64,000 bases of DNA from Bacteroidota bacterium (GCA_016717325.1 JADKFV010000008.1:1-64000), one strand, 5' to 3'. Shown: positions 1 through 10,498, counted from the first letter of the stretch. Notes: generated by a model from the letters alone, not told the origin. Numbers and translations: made by a program.

Positions 1-592
1 GAAAAGCTAATCCAACATTGGCGGCTGGCAAGGGTAAGTTGTCTTCATTTTCAAAAGGAAGATAAGTCATTACAATAAATTCTATTGTGGCGGCTATTTT
101 ATAATGATTAACTCTTTTTGGTTCAGAATGACCTTCTTGTAAATGCTTCTTGACAAAATGCTCTATGATGTTCCAATAATGGTAGTTTAAGTAAAGTGCC
201 ATTTCTTTTACTTCCATATTTTGCATCAATCTATCATTGTTCTTCAAAATGCCTTTAGATTTTGCAGATGAAATAAAAGAATTTAGCCAAAACACAAAGT
301 CATTTTGACGTTTCAGAAATTTGTGGTGTCCAACTCTAGACGCAAGTGAAAATATTACTTCAGCATCAATTAGAGTATCGCGTATCGACATTAAGGTATG
401 GGTTAGCTGAAGATTGCAATGTCCGCCAAGTCTTTGGCATTATTGTTTGAGGTCTTTCAATTCGGATTTGTCATCACTATTAATATAAACAGGAGTTACT
501 TCATTTGAGTCAAATATTAAATGAGATGCAGATTCTCGTATTGTAAACTTTTCGAATCTGATTGTTTTTAATAGTTCTTTGAGTTCATTCAT
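1..592 (-). pseudogene. Unrecognised gene, truncated by window edge, with in-frame stop
   Basis: Reading the minus strand from ATG at 592-590 gives a 50-residue open stretch (MNELKELLKTIRFEKF...) ending in TAA at 442-440. The same frame then stays open from there to the window edge, with a further ATG at 391 (MSIRDTLIDAEVIF...) and no other stop. The two halves are in one frame, so the TAA is either a nonsense mutation, a base error, or the boundary between a small gene and a second one. The second part is rich in charged and aromatic residues with no signal peptide or membrane segment. I do not recognise the family. The true 3' end lies outside the window. Confidence 0.45.
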
Positions 593-1048
593 AGCTTATA
601 TATTTAATTAAAAGAATCGAGCAAACGTACAAAATATTTATCATGTACAAAATAATCTTAACAATGGTACAAAACCGAAATTACGGTACAATGAATTTTA
701 GAAAGAATTATTAGCCTTCTTAAAAATTTCTGTGGAAGCCAGAAAGAAAATAAAAAAGCAGAACGATATTATAAACAAACTAAAGCAGGAATACATACAA
801 GTTTAAAGAAGCAGAAGAGTGACAAACATATTTTATTTTTTTTAGGAAGCAAAGCATCCTAAGCAAGCCAATTTATTACCATTTAGTTATTTTTACTTTG
901 AAAAAATTCGGAACAAAGTTTTTAACAGCCATTCAATTGGTAAGTGCAAAATGGCGGTTGCTTTTCAATGGCAATTTTTTGTCAAATTTTTTGTCAAACA
1001 AATACTGTAACTTCGAATAAAATTTAAGCCACAATAAAACTTACAAAA
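593..1048. other. Intergenic stretch, no gene seen
   Basis: AT-rich sequence between two divergent genes. Around 720-805 there is a short lysine-rich open stretch (VEARKKIKKQNDII...) without a usable start, which may be the remnant of a decayed gene. I see no RNA gene or strong terminator. Confidence 0.4.
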
Positions 1049-1339
1049 ATGATTGAAGGAAAAATTCAACTAAAGCATCCTGCCGGCAAAAAGGCTGTGA
1101 GTATGAACGGTGATAAATATGAGGCAATGAAAAAAGTGGTCATCACTGTTTTAAAAAATAAAAATGAACTCACCCACACTCAACTTAAAAATGCGGTGAC
1201 CGAATATTTTATTCTGCATAAAATAAAATTTGACGGCAACATAGAGTGGCACATGGAATGGGTAAAACTCGATATGGAAGCAAACGGAATTATTGTAAGA
1301 ATGAAAATTGCCGAGGGCCTTTTTTATAAAATGAAATAG
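1049..1339 (+). CDS. Small conserved protein, DUF6958-like
   Basis: A 96-residue soluble protein starting MIEGKIQLKHPAGKKAVSM. The 'I.L.HPAGKKA' opening and the later 'EWHMEWVKLDMEA' segment resemble, from memory, small Bacteroidota proteins grouped as DUF6958. The function of that group is unknown to me. There is no signal peptide, membrane segment or cysteine pair. The ATG is preceded by an A-rich stretch as is usual in this phylum. It stands alone, converging on the DUF2141 lipoprotein gene downstream. The family name is tentative; that it is a real gene is fairly secure because the composition is protein-like and the frame fills the space between neighbours. Confidence 0.6.
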   Translation: MIEGKIQLKHPAGKKAVSMNGDKYEAMKKVVITVLKNKNELTHTQLKNAVTEYFILHKIKFDGNIEWHMEWVKLDMEANGIIVRMKIAEGLFYKMK

Positions 1340-1385
1340 CAAGGTTTTTCATTTCATGGCCCAAATCAAGAATAAGAAATTGCTT

Positions 1386-1877
1386 TTAAAAATAAATTAA
1401 ATCGACAATCATTTTTATGGAATCTTTTTCGGCAACAGTAAATTTCACTTGCGAAAAAGAAGGTTGCCCAAATGTAATTCCGGGATTATTTGAAAACCCG
1501 TAACCCTCTGTTGGAATGCCAAAAACATTTTGATCGAGAACACTATTGGAGTTTTCATCATGAATACAACTCAATACATACGTGCCTGCAGGTATACTAT
1601 CGAACTTTATTTTCATTACCGTTGATGTGACAGGAGTAATAAAGCTTTTGTAAATAATGTTGTTGCTATAATTTGTGGACGAATTAAATAATGCAACCAC
1701 TACTTGTCCGTTAGTGTTTTTAAAAGTTTTTATTTCGAATGATAAATTAGCAAGTTTATAGGTTGTATCTATTGGTGCTGTACCTGTTGAATTTGAATTT
1801 CCCGGGTTGTTGCTTTCATCCTTTTTGCAGCTCATGCAAAAAAGCAATACAAAAAAATATGCCAGAAGCTTTTTCAT
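1386..1877 (-). CDS. DUF2141 family lipoprotein
   Basis: A 163-residue protein with a lipoprotein signal peptide: a hydrophobic stretch followed by lipobox FCMSC and then KKDESNN, predicting a lipid-anchored periplasmic or surface protein. After a short Asn/Ser/Thr-rich linker the body shows DUF2141 hallmarks: a strand with 'GQVVVALFNS', the 'IPAGTYVLSCIHDENSN' segment, and 'FGIPTEGYGFSNNPG'. The acidic-Asn motif (DENSNSVLDQN) is typical of this family and may bind a metal, though no biochemical role is established. Length fits the family (about 140-170). It is a single gene between a convergent small gene and the alpha/beta hydrolase gene, which is also on the minus strand about 200 bases upstream. 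Confidence 0.85.
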   Translation of the reverse strand: MKKLLAYFFVLLFCMSCKKDESNNPGNSNSTGTAPIDTTYKLANLSFEIKTFKNTNGQVVVALFNSSTNYSNNIIYKSFITPVTSTVMKIKFDSIPAGTYVLSCIHDENSNSVLDQNVFGIPTEGYGFSNNPGITFGQPSFSQVKFTVAEKDSIKMIVDLIYF

Positions 1878-2079
1878 TTTTTAGTGATGTTAAACTACGT
1901 TTTTAAAATATGTTTTCATTTATTAGCTAATCAACACGGATGAGTGCTAAAAGTTTTGGATATTCACTTTCAAATTATTTAAACAAAAATTATTGGCTTA
2001 TCTTGATAAATGCTTTACTAACTTCATTAAAATGGGAACATGTAAAATAAAAAATCAAGTTGATTGGTCGTTCATGATA

Positions 2080-3555
2080 TTATTTAATTACAATGCGCTC
2101 GGTTATAAGAATATCTTCAGCACCTATTTGCAAAACATAAATGCCGCGGGGCTTTGCGGTCATATCAACCTGAAACTTAAATTGGTTATCTTTTATAGGT
2201 TCGGTCTTTTGCAGAATTTTATTTCCCGACAAATCGAATACCTGAAACTGTACATAAGTGTGAGGAAAATTGTCACACGATAGTTCAAACTTGCCATGAT
2301 TGGGGTTTGGTGAAATGGTAATTTCATCTTGTTTTGCATCGGTATCATCTTGCCCTTCGATGCTTGAGCGTGGCGATGCAGTAGTGAATGTCTTTTTAAA
2401 GCTCCATGGCGAAAATTGTGTTGAGGCTTTGTCACACACTGCACGCACCTGCCAGTTGTATGTTGTGCCTGCCAATAAATTATTGAGGTTGTAAAAACTC
2501 GCCCCATTGGTTCCGCCAACTGTTATCCAGGCAGCAGCTGAGTTGAGTTTATATCGCACTTCAAAATTATTATAACAGGCAGGTGTTTTCCATTTCAGTT
2601 TCGCGCTGTTGCTGGTAATGTTTGTTGTATTACGGTTGGGAGGTGCAACACAATTTACACCATTAATGCAATATTGTTCAATAGCAGCATCGGTGCTTGT
2701 AGCAATAGAATCTTGCAAATCGAAATATGCCTGGCAATTATTTTTTAAACGATAGTTTAAAAATGGCAACAGATATTTCATTGTGTATTGATGTTGCATA
2801 TCGCGGGTGATGGTTGCCGGAGTGCCACATGTGTTTTCACCAAAACTGCAATTGAAATTATAATTTGCAAACTGGCAATGGCTGGCACCATTAATCGAAA
2901 CATATGATTTACACATTGATGCCGATGAATCGTAAATGGCTTTACTGTGGGCATTTGCAGGAGTAACACAATCATTGCTGCCGGCAATAATCATAGTTGG
3001 TATATTTACCATTGCGGCCGCGGCAGTTGCTGTAGGATTTGTTTGTGCCGGAGCAAGTAAAGCCACCGCATTGTAAACACCGGCTTCTTTTGCTGCCAGC
3101 ATAGCAGCACCACCGCCCATACTATGCCCACTCAGGCATACTTGTGCAGAATACTTATTGTAAAAGAGCGATGTGTTCGTGTTATTTAATTTTGAAAATG
3201 CATTGGCAATAAAGGCTAAATCTTTTCCAAAATTTGCATGGTTAGGCAAAATATTTCCCTCTGTACGTGGCAGTGCAACTATGTACCCGTTGGCAACCAA
3301 TGCTTGCCATATATTTGAATACGATGTGTACACCATCAAAAAACCATGACCAAAAACTACTAAAGGAAATTTATCGGTAGTGCCTGCAACAGCAACATCG
3401 TTGCCGGTTGTGGCTGCCGGGTAATATATTTCAGTTTGAATAATCCGGTTGCTGCGTGCAGAATCTACAAAATTAATAGTCGTGTGCCCAACTTGAAATT
3501 GCGCTTGTACCATTCCTGATATAAGCATCAATGCGAGAATAATATTTTTTATCAT
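2080..3555 (-). CDS. Secreted alpha/beta hydrolase with FnIII and T9SS sorting domain
   Basis: A 491-residue protein with a signal peptide (MIKNIILALMLISGMVQAQ, cleavage likely after AQ). The hydrolase domain spans about residues 25-290: oxyanion motif FGHGF near 69, nucleophile elbow GHSMGGG with Ser145, probable acid in GSNDCVTP near 193, and His in GASHCQF near 226. This layout matches chlorophyllase/dienelactone-hydrolase-like esterases and secreted PET/lipase-type enzymes; the substrate is not deducible. A fibronectin type III-like domain follows (about 300-395, 'LLAGTTYNWQVRAVC'), then a T9SS type A sorting domain (about 412-491, 'ISPNPNHGKFEL' to 'ERIVIK'). The protein should be exported and then attached to the surface or released by T9SS. 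Several Cys suggest disulfides. Confidence 0.85.
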   Translation of the reverse strand: MIKNIILALMLISGMVQAQFQVGHTTINFVDSARSNRIIQTEIYYPAATTGNDVAVAGTTDKFPLVVFGHGFLMVYTSYSNIWQALVANGYIVALPRTEGNILPNHANFGKDLAFIANAFSKLNNTNTSLFYNKYSAQVCLSGHSMGGGAAMLAAKEAGVYNAVALLAPAQTNPTATAAAAMVNIPTMIIAGSNDCVTPANAHSKAIYDSSASMCKSYVSINGASHCQFANYNFNCSFGENTCGTPATITRDMQHQYTMKYLLPFLNYRLKNNCQAYFDLQDSIATSTDAAIEQYCINGVNCVAPPNRNTTNITSNSAKLKWKTPACYNNFEVRYKLNSAAAWITVGGTNGASFYNLNNLLAGTTYNWQVRAVCDKASTQFSPWSFKKTFTTASPRSSIEGQDDTDAKQDEITISPNPNHGKFELSCDNFPHTYVQFQVFDLSGNKILQKTEPIKDNQFKFQVDMTAKPRGIYVLQIGAEDILITERIVIK

Positions 3556-3842
3556 CAGAGTAATTTTAACACGAAGTTACAAAATAATAAACGCTATACT
3601 AATTTTAAAGTTAATAGCTTGTTAACTTTGGTAGGTTGATAAATAATATAGTACAAAGTGGTTGTGTTTTTTTTAATACATTGTTGGACGAAACCTCTGT
3701 TATTTTGAAATTAAAATAAATGATTTGCCGGTTTAATAGTTGTTGAATATCAGTATTACAAGAGCTACTGTTAACACAACATTATTTATAAATAAAAAAA
3801 TAGCCTCACAAATACTAATCAATATATATATTTGAGCCGTTA

Positions 3843-4490
3843 ATGCTCACCACCACTAATATCATTTGTTGCATAGTTGCCTATTTGTTAGGCTCCGTTC
3901 CTTCTGCTGTATGGGTGGGTAAAATTTTTTATGGCATCGATGTTCGCGAGTATGGCAGCGGCAATGCGGGTGCTACCAACACTTTTCGTGTTTTGGGCAA
4001 GCGTGCAGGAGTGCCTGTTTTATTGATGGACATTGGTAAAGGCTACCTTGCCGTGCAACTTGCTACCATCATGAATATATATTTTTTCGAATCGCATGTT
4101 TATTTTCCGGGCACACAACAGTTTGTAAATTTTAAACTTGCTTTGGGCATTTGCGCTTTGCTTGGCCATATATTTCCTGTTTACGTTGGCTTTCGCGGAG
4201 GTAAGGGTGTAGCCACTTTACTTGGCATAGTGTCGGGGGTATATCCAAAGGCCGCACTTGTGTGTGCATGTATTTTTTTTGTTGTGTGGATTATTACAAA
4301 TTATATTTCGTTAGCTTCTATTATTTCGGGTTTTGCTTTCCCTTTTGTTATCATGTTGGTTTTTAAATCTTCTATTCCATCCATGAATATTTTTGCCATG
4401 GCAATTTCAATTCTAATACTCATCACACATCAAAAAAATATTGAGCGACTTTTAAAAGGAATCGAATCCAAAATATCTCCCTTTCGGTAA
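3843..4490 (+). CDS. plsY: Glycerol-3-phosphate acyltransferase PlsY
   Basis: A 215-residue multi-pass inner-membrane enzyme that transfers an acyl group from acyl phosphate to glycerol 3-phosphate, the first step of phospholipid synthesis. Family motifs are clear: 'LLGSVPSAVWVGK' (motif 1), 'REYGSGNAGATNTFRVLGK' (glycerol-phosphate site) and 'FRGGKGVATLLG' (motif 3). Five hydrophobic segments alternate with these loops. Length is normal (about 200-215). A perfect -7 box TATATTTG lies at 3827-3834, only nine bases before the ATG, implying a nearly leaderless transcript; a clear -33 box was not seen. It is a single gene followed by a repeat-rich non-coding region. Confidence 0.95.
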   Translation: MLTTTNIICCIVAYLLGSVPSAVWVGKIFYGIDVREYGSGNAGATNTFRVLGKRAGVPVLLMDIGKGYLAVQLATIMNIYFFESHVYFPGTQQFVNFKLALGICALLGHIFPVYVGFRGGKGVATLLGIVSGVYPKAALVCACIFFVVWIITNYISLASIISGFAFPFVIMLVFKSSIPSMNIFAMAISILILITHQKNIERLLKGIESKISPFR

Positions 4491-4790
4491 ACGTAAAAAT
4501 TTTAGTATTGAAGAGGAGGATGATACGTGATTTTTAGTTTTTAGTTCTTTGTTTTTAGTTCATAGTGCTTGGTTGTTTGTTCTTGGTGTTGAGTTGATTT
4601 TTTTTAGTTCATTGGAACAACCAACTGCTTTTAGTATTATTTTGCAATGCTGAGGAACGAAGCATCTCTGCCAGTATAGGAGGTGCAATGGTACTTGGTT
4701 GTTTAGTTATTGGCAATTGGTTATTGCGTTGCGAGTTGTTTTTATTGATGAATGTAGTTTTTTATAAAATTGATTTATGTTTGTTTTAAA
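4491..4790. repeat. Repeat-rich intergenic region after plsY
   Basis: From about 4527 the sequence is a T/G-rich tract of degenerate TTTTTAGTTC / TTAGTTCTTTG units on the strand of the preceding gene. A copy of the dispersed element GCTGAGGAACGAAGCATCTC lies at about 4649-4668; it matches the arm of the MITE-like element at 38744. No open frame of note. Confidence 0.6.
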
Positions 4791-5208
4791 ATGAAATTTT
4801 CCGTCTTATTTTATATTCACTTTTTGGCAAATGATTTTTGCTGGTAGTTTTGCAAAGGCACAATCAAAAATTCCTGTGGATACTATTTCACGCCATGAAT
4901 TTTTGCTCCTGATTCTCTTTTCAATTTCGGGAAAGTAAAACCATTACATAAGTTGAATCACACTTTCTATTTTACAAATAATACAAACGATACAGTTATT
5001 ATTGATAAAATAATTCCAAGTTATGAGTTTACAGTGGCGCGATGCCAAAACAAAAAGTATTTCCATTTTCTAAAACTGCAGTTACAACAACAGTTGATTT
5101 AACTGGAGTAACAGGTGAAAATTTGTTGCCAAAGAAATATTCTTAAAAGGAAAGGATGAAATCTATGAGTGCTTTATTCAAGGTGAGATTATAGAAGTAA
5201 AGAAATAA
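4791..5208 (+). pseudogene. Decayed DUF1573-like protein gene
   Basis: No single frame spans this region, but pieced together across at least three frame changes it encodes one protein: a signal-like start (MKFSVLFYIHF...FAGSFAKAQ), then 'FAPDSLFNFGKVKPLHK' and 'HTFYFTNNTNDTVII' in a second frame, 'MPKQKVFPFSKTAV' in a third, and 'KDEIYECFIQGEIIEVKK' before TAA. The 'FNFGKV...H.F.FTN' pattern is that of DUF1573 (ASPM/hydin-like Ig fold) proteins of Bacteroidota. The breaks are more numerous than in neighbouring genes, so this may be genuine decay, though base-call indels could contribute. Confidence 0.6.
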
Positions 5209-5211
5209 AAA

Positions 5212-5233
5212 ATGCCGACACTTTGGTCGGCAT
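5212..5233. repeat. Hairpin repeat, short copy
   Basis: ATGCCGAC-ACTTTG-GTCGGCAT, a perfect 8-bp stem with 6-base loop just downstream of the decayed gene. The same unit, in a longer nested form, occurs at 18799-18838 and 39070-39109. It lacks a following T run, so it is a dispersed repeat rather than a canonical terminator. Confidence 0.75.
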
Positions 5234-5314
5234 GAATTTGTTTATTTACAATTAACCCAATAACCAGTAATAAAATAACCCAATAACAAAATAACCAATA
5301 ACTACACCACCAAA

Positions 5315-6726
5315 CTACTGCCCCAATTTCATTTCCCTATTTATCATTTCCTCTATTTGATCTATTTCGATTTTTTTGGCAATTATTTTTTTGTCTTTGT
5401 CGAGCAAAAATAATTGCGGAGTAGTGCTTACATCAAAGTCGTGACGGAAATTATCGCGCAGATTTGGATCCATTACATTTATAAAGTCAAGATTTTTTTC
5501 GCGAATAAATTTGCGCCATTTTTCTCCTTCGGTTTCTGTATCGGATGCATATACTTCAACACCTTTACTTTTCATTCGGTCGTAAAACTCTTTCACCTTC
5601 GGCACTACTTTTTGACAATGCCCGCAATCGGGTTCCCAAAAAAGGAGCACGGTATATTTTGCTTTTATATCGTACATGCTTTGGTACACACCATTGGTAT
5701 CTTGTAATACAATATTGCGGGGTTTTTTGCCAATCAAAATAGGATCTAATTGTGCAGCACGGCTTTGTATTTTATACAACCCATCAGCACTTAGCCAATA
5801 TGCTTTTTCTTTGGTCTAATAATTTTTTACCATGTGAACAAACACTGCATCGAGGCCCATAATTTTCGATGTTTCGTAATGGTAAGTTATAAACCACACC
5901 GTGTACTTAAATACTTCGGTATCGGCTTCGGCTTTCTTAACTATGATGTCGGCATCGGCATTTATCGAATCGGGAATTTTATAAACCAGATTTTCGAAAT
6001 ACTCCACCAACTTAGCATGAAAAATTGGCGAGTGCGCAACATACGTGCATCGGCAAAATTTACCTTATCCCAAAAATGGCTTTTGTAGTATCTGTATTGA
6101 AAAGTTGAATCGATAGAACCATCAGGATTTTTTGGCGCAGGCGGTACATCGGGTGTTTCGCTAAGGTTGAAAATTGTTGTTAAAAATGCAGTTGGGTTTT
6201 TCTTTTTAAAATCTTCTTTGTATTTTTTTACATCATCATCTATTGCTGCCATTTGTTCGCGCACCGATGAGGTCTTTTTTTCTTCTTCGGTCAAAGCGCT
6301 GTAACGCTGACGAAGAGGCTCTACCATTTTATTTTTTTTGCCAATGTAAGTGAGGTAATCATAAAACTGCTGATTATCGACTGAGTTTTTAAAATGTATA
6401 TTTTCGGGATTCAATGTTGTGTCTGCCTCCACAGTAAAAAACTGCTCTTTGTCAATCATCATTTCAAAATAGCGCTTGTCGGGCAATACCAGTAAATACA
6501 TTCCTCCGGCAAGGGGTTCATCTCTTTCAAATTTTACTTTACCACTGGCATCTACCATGGCAGAGTCCTGCAAATATTGTTTGTCGCCAAAGTGATTGGC
6601 AAGAAAACATTGACCCGCGGTGATGCCTTTTATTTTACATTGTATGCTATAGCCTTTTTTCGCAAATGCATTGGTATAGATTATTGTACTAAGCAAAAAG
6701 CAAAAAACAAATAATTTCGATTTCAT
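5315..6726 (-). pseudogene. Thiol-disulfide redoxin with DUF4369/DUF5106-type N-terminus, broken
   Basis: Start chosen at 6726 (MKSKLFVFCFLLSTIIYTN...), which gives a good signal peptide. The N-terminal part (GYSIQCKIKGITAGQ...) looks like DUF4369, followed by a helical region, then a thioredoxin/TlpA-like domain with the redox motif CGHC ('LLFWEPDCGHCQKV') and cis-Pro segment 'VSTTPQLFLLDKD'. Such periplasmic proteins handle disulfides. The frame is broken twice: a shift near 6029-6031, where the continuation (VEYFENLVYKIPDS) is in another frame, and an in-frame TAG at 5818-5816 within '...HMVKNY*TKEKAYW'. Repairing both restores about 470 residues, a normal length. The gene is either recently inactivated or affected by sequence errors. 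Confidence 0.75.
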
Positions 6727-7023
6727 AAATTGATATTTAACGGCAGCAAATATAGGTGTTGATACTTTTTTAAAAAATGTTTTAAGTATGAATGATTGAT
6801 GGGGGATTTGTGGATGGGCAACTTTGTAAAATGGGCATGAAAACCCAATCACCTAATCAAAAATTAAACAAAGTTCTTTTCTATTTTCGGCAAAATACAC
6901 CTCAAATCGCTTAAGGATTTACGTTTGTGCGGCTGGGTTTTTCGTTTAAACTAAAAATTTTGTTTCAGAACATTTTAAACTTTGAACTTTCTAAACTTTC
7001 CCAACCTTCAAAACTTTCAAAAC

Positions 7024-8527
7024 TCATTCCTTCACAAACTTCTTACTCAACACTTCCTTCTCTGTTTGTAAATGTAAAACATACAACCCAGCACTCCAAC
7101 CACCACAATCCACATCCAAAGTAAAATACCCTGCGTTACTCTTCAAACTTTGAACTTCAAACATCAAACTCCCCGCCCATCGTATATACTCACTGTTACA
7201 TTTCCTTTCAATCCACTTGCATTTATATGCAACTTCTCCCAAGCCGATATATACGTACATTGCATTGCCCTTCCCTTGAGAGGGCCGGGTGAGGTTCGCA
7301 CTCAACGTATCACAAGGGCCCCCAACAGCGGCCCCAACTCATAATTTGGATTATTAGGCAACCCATAATAAGTGCGCTTGCCACCAAGGTAAAAACTATA
7401 CGGTTGAAAATCGCAAAAGCTACTATCGGGATAATTGATAACACTTAGGTTTTCGTTTATATAATTGTGTGCGCTATCGGGATAAGGATAGTACCAAGTA
7501 TTGGGAGGGTTATACGCACACGACCAATAAATTTTACCATCAGGTGCTAATTCTATTAACCCACCTATGGCACTAAACTCGGTGGCAAAAAGGGTATCTC
7601 TACTTGCACCAATGTTGGCAGCTTGCAAATCGAAACGCAAAAGGTAACTTGCTGTATCAAAAGGACTATATGCCTGGCTTACATATAGGTATCTTTTATT
7701 TGGCGAAAACTCACAATCCCAATAGAAGGGAAATAGATTGAAATTGGTAGTTTCATGTTCTAAATAAAACTCATTGTATAATGAACCATTGCACCTATCA
7801 AAATCATAGACACTCATTAATCCTTTGTTAGTTACGCAAGCAACCTTGGAGCCATCATGCGAAGCCTCAATGCGATAAAGGCTTGATTGCACCACATCCC
7901 CAATATTTTGAGTATGGTGCAAATAAATACTATCGGGGGTTACAAGAAAATACATAAACTCATTGTTGGCAGGCAACTCCCAGTGTCGGCATATTACCCA
8001 CCAGTCACGGCCATTGCCGTGCTTTTTATACGGTAATGCTTATCGGCAACCTAATAAGTGGAATCGAGCAGTTGTACATTTTTTGTACAACTGCCCCACG
8101 GCTTGTCTTGTGTCATGTCTACAAGTGAGTAGTAGAGCCCCTCACTTGTTGTAACGCCTGCACAAAAAACGATAAATTGATTATTATGCATTGGATTATT
8201 TACAATTACATATTCCTTATACCATGCGAGCCCTACAATAGAATCTCCATTTAGCATTGATGTATCATTTCTGTTATAAACTCTGGATGGATGTTCAATC
8301 CAACCCAATATGCCTAAGGTTGTGTTAGAAACATAGAAACTTAATTGACCTGCTGAATCACAAACAGAAACACACGAACCACGCGAATTAACGCTTGAAG
8401 TATCGATATTAATCCCGTTTTAAAATTAATTTTAGCCCCATCACCAAAACACCAAACACTATCTGTTGCTTGCGTATAGGCAAATGATGGCAAATAACAC
8501 TACCATCACTATAAGATAAAACCTCAT
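7024..8527 (-). pseudogene. T9SS beta-propeller-like protein, copy 1 (frame-broken)
   Basis: This is a near-identical copy of the gene at 8977-10490, offset by about 1.96 kb. Its ATG at 8527 corresponds to 10490. The protein is scattered over several frames: a body segment at 8308-8051 (GWIEHPSRVYNRND...), another at 7976-7302 (ending YGLPNNPNYELGPLLG), and the sorting domain at 7305-7024 (ending VLSKKFVKE). Compared with copy 2 the differences are mainly missing or extra bases in runs (for example near 7303, 8035-8095 and 8417) plus a few substitutions in the middle. The last ~55 bases differ from copies 2 and 3. Either a decaying duplicate or a poorly resolved tandem repeat in the assembly. 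Confidence 0.7.
7268..7293. repeat. Degenerate copy of in-gene palindrome
   Basis: CCCTTCCCTTGAGAGGG followed by CCGGGTGAGG, a decayed version of the palindrome seen at 9226 and 11191, at the homologous position between the propeller body and the sorting domain. Here lost bases destroy both the symmetry and the reading frame. Confidence 0.6.
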
Positions 8528-8535
8528 GGCAGTAA

Positions 8536-8945
8536 TTATTTAATGTAAATAATCTTACCTTTATCAATTAAAGTATCATTTACATAAAAACGATAAAATA
8601 AAATATTACCCAAATTATTTTTTAGCTCTATAGATAATAAATTTCCTTATTATTTAAATCATACGTTTCTACTACTGTGCCAAGCACATTGTATATTTTA
8701 ATTTCAGCTTTGCTTTGTACCGGTACATCATATTCTAAATTAATTTTGCCATTTGTTGGATTTGGATAAATGGTTAAACTCACATTTTCTGTATGTTGCA
8801 AATTATTTTTCGCTTTTCTAAAAATGCTTACATCATCTTCTACATCTAACTGCAACATGGCACGTGCCATGTAAACTGCATCGCCACCTGTTACAGCGTT
8901 TTGTATGGCAATGTTGCCACTCTTTAAATCAATTGACTGAACCAT
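8536..8945 (-). pseudogene. Orphan T9SS sorting-domain fragment, copy 1
   Basis: Duplicate of the fragment at 10499-10909. The frame is open from ATG 8945 to 8628 (105 residues), where a run of two C instead of three (near 8643) shifts it and gives the ending NNKEIYYL. It retains 'GGDAVYMARAML' and the sorting-domain strand 'SLTIYPNPTNGKINLEYD'. No signal peptide. It lies nine bases upstream of the copy 1 propeller gene, so it would be co-transcribed with it. Confidence 0.65.
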
Positions 8946-8976
8946 GATTTATAGGATTAATTGACTATTGTGTTTT

Positions 8977-10490
8977 CTATTCTTTTATAAATTTCTTAGA
9001 TAGTTGCTCCTTATCCGTTTCCAAATGTACAACATATACAACCCAGCACTCCAACCACCACAACCACATCCAAAGTAAAATACCCTGCGTTACTCTTCAA
9101 ACTTTGAACTTCAAACATCAAACTCCCGCCCATCGTATATACTCACTGTTACATTTTTTCCTTTCAATCCACTTGCATTTACATACAACTTCTCCCAAGC
9201 CGATATATACGTACATTGCATTGCTCCCTCTCCTTTGGAGAGGGCCGGGGTGAGGTTCGCACTCAACGTATCACAAGGGCTCCCCAACAGCGGCCCCAAC
9301 TCATAATTTGGATTATTAGGCAACCCATAATAAGTGCGCTTGCCACCAAGGTAAAAACTATACGGTTGAAAATCGCAAAAGCTACTATCGGGATAATTGA
9401 TTACGCTTAGGTTTTCATTTATATAATTGTGAGCGCTATCGGGATAAGGATAGTACCAAGTATTGGGAGGGTTATACGCACACGACCAATATATTTTACC
9501 ATCAGGCGCAAGCTCTATTAACCCACCAATGGCACTATACTCGGTGGCAAAAAGGGTATCTCTACTTGCAGCAATGTTGGCTGCTTGCAAATCGAAGCGG
9601 AGAAGATAACTTGCTGTATCAAACTGACTGTATGCTTGGCTTACATACAAGTATCTTTTGTTTGGTGATAATTCGCAATCCCAATAATAGGGCGCTAAAG
9701 CTACATTCGAAACATTTGTTGAAATCGAAATTTCATTAGATAAATAGCCAGAACATCTTTCAAAGTCAAATACGGATATTAGTCCATTCGGGTCGCTACA
9801 AGCTATTTTTTCGCCATCTTTTGAAGATTCGATTCTATAGAAGCCAGCACGCATTAATACCCCAATATTTTGAGTATGTTGCAAATATATACTATCAGGG
9901 GTTACAAGAAAATACATAAACTCATTGTTGGCAGGCAACTCCCAGTGTCGGCATATTACCCACCAGTCACGGCCATTGCCGTGCTTTATGGCGGTAATGC
10001 CATCGGCAACCCAATAAGTGGAATCGAGCAGTTGTACATTTTTTTGTACAACTGCCCCACGGCCGCTGTCTTGTGTCATGTCTACAAGTGAGTAGTAGAG
10101 CCCCTCACTTGTTGTAACGCCTGCACAAAAAACGATAAATTGATTATTATGCATTGGATTATTTACAATTACATATTCCTTATACCATGCGAGCCCTACA
10201 ATAGAATCTCCATTTAGCATTGATGTATCATTTCTGTTATAAACTCTGGATGGATGTTCAATCCAACCCAATATGCCTAAGGTTGTATTAGAAACATAGA
10301 AACTTAATTGACCTGCTGAATCACAAACAGAAACACACGAACCACGCGAATTAACGCTTGAAGTATCGATATTAATCCCGTTTTTAAAATTAATTTTAGC
10401 CCCATCACCAAAACACCAAACACTATCTGTTGCTTGCGTATATGCAAATGATGGCAACAACACTACCATCACTATAAGATAAAACCTCAT
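8977..10490 (-). CDS. T9SS beta-propeller-like secreted protein, copy 2 (frameshift near C-terminus)
   Basis: Open for 459 residues from ATG 10490, starting with a signal peptide (MRFYLIVMVVLLPSFAYTQA). The mature protein begins with 'DSVWCFGDGAKINF', the W.FG..A.I.F opening common in Bacteroidota secreted propeller proteins, and contains 'KHGNGRDWWVI', 'SPNKRYLYVSQAY', 'LAPDGKIYWS' and 'YYGLPNNPNYELGPLLG'. These repeated strand-turn units suggest a WD40-like propeller. A linker containing the palindrome-derived LTPALSKGEGA precedes the sorting domain. The frame breaks at a three-C run near 9124 (five C in the intact paralogue), giving a spurious end at 9111; the natural end (KKFIKE, TAG) is at 8977. 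Function unknown; exported, probably surface-attached. Confidence 0.75.
9226..9255. repeat. Palindrome inserted in coding sequence
   Basis: CCCTCTCC-TTT-GGAGAGGG (9226-9244) followed by CCGGGGTGAGG. Read on the coding strand it adds about ten residues (LTPALSKGEG) in frame between propeller and sorting domain. The same insert is at 11191-11220 in the paralogue. From memory, this sequence family is a widespread bacterial repeat. Confidence 0.8.
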
Positions 10491-10498
10491 GGCAGTAA

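Noticed and set aside
5816..5818. Recoding of TAG (selenocysteine-like or alternative code)
   Set aside because: TAG terminates intact genes elsewhere in the window and a normal release factor 1 gene is present; the site replaces a likely Tyr codon and lacks context.
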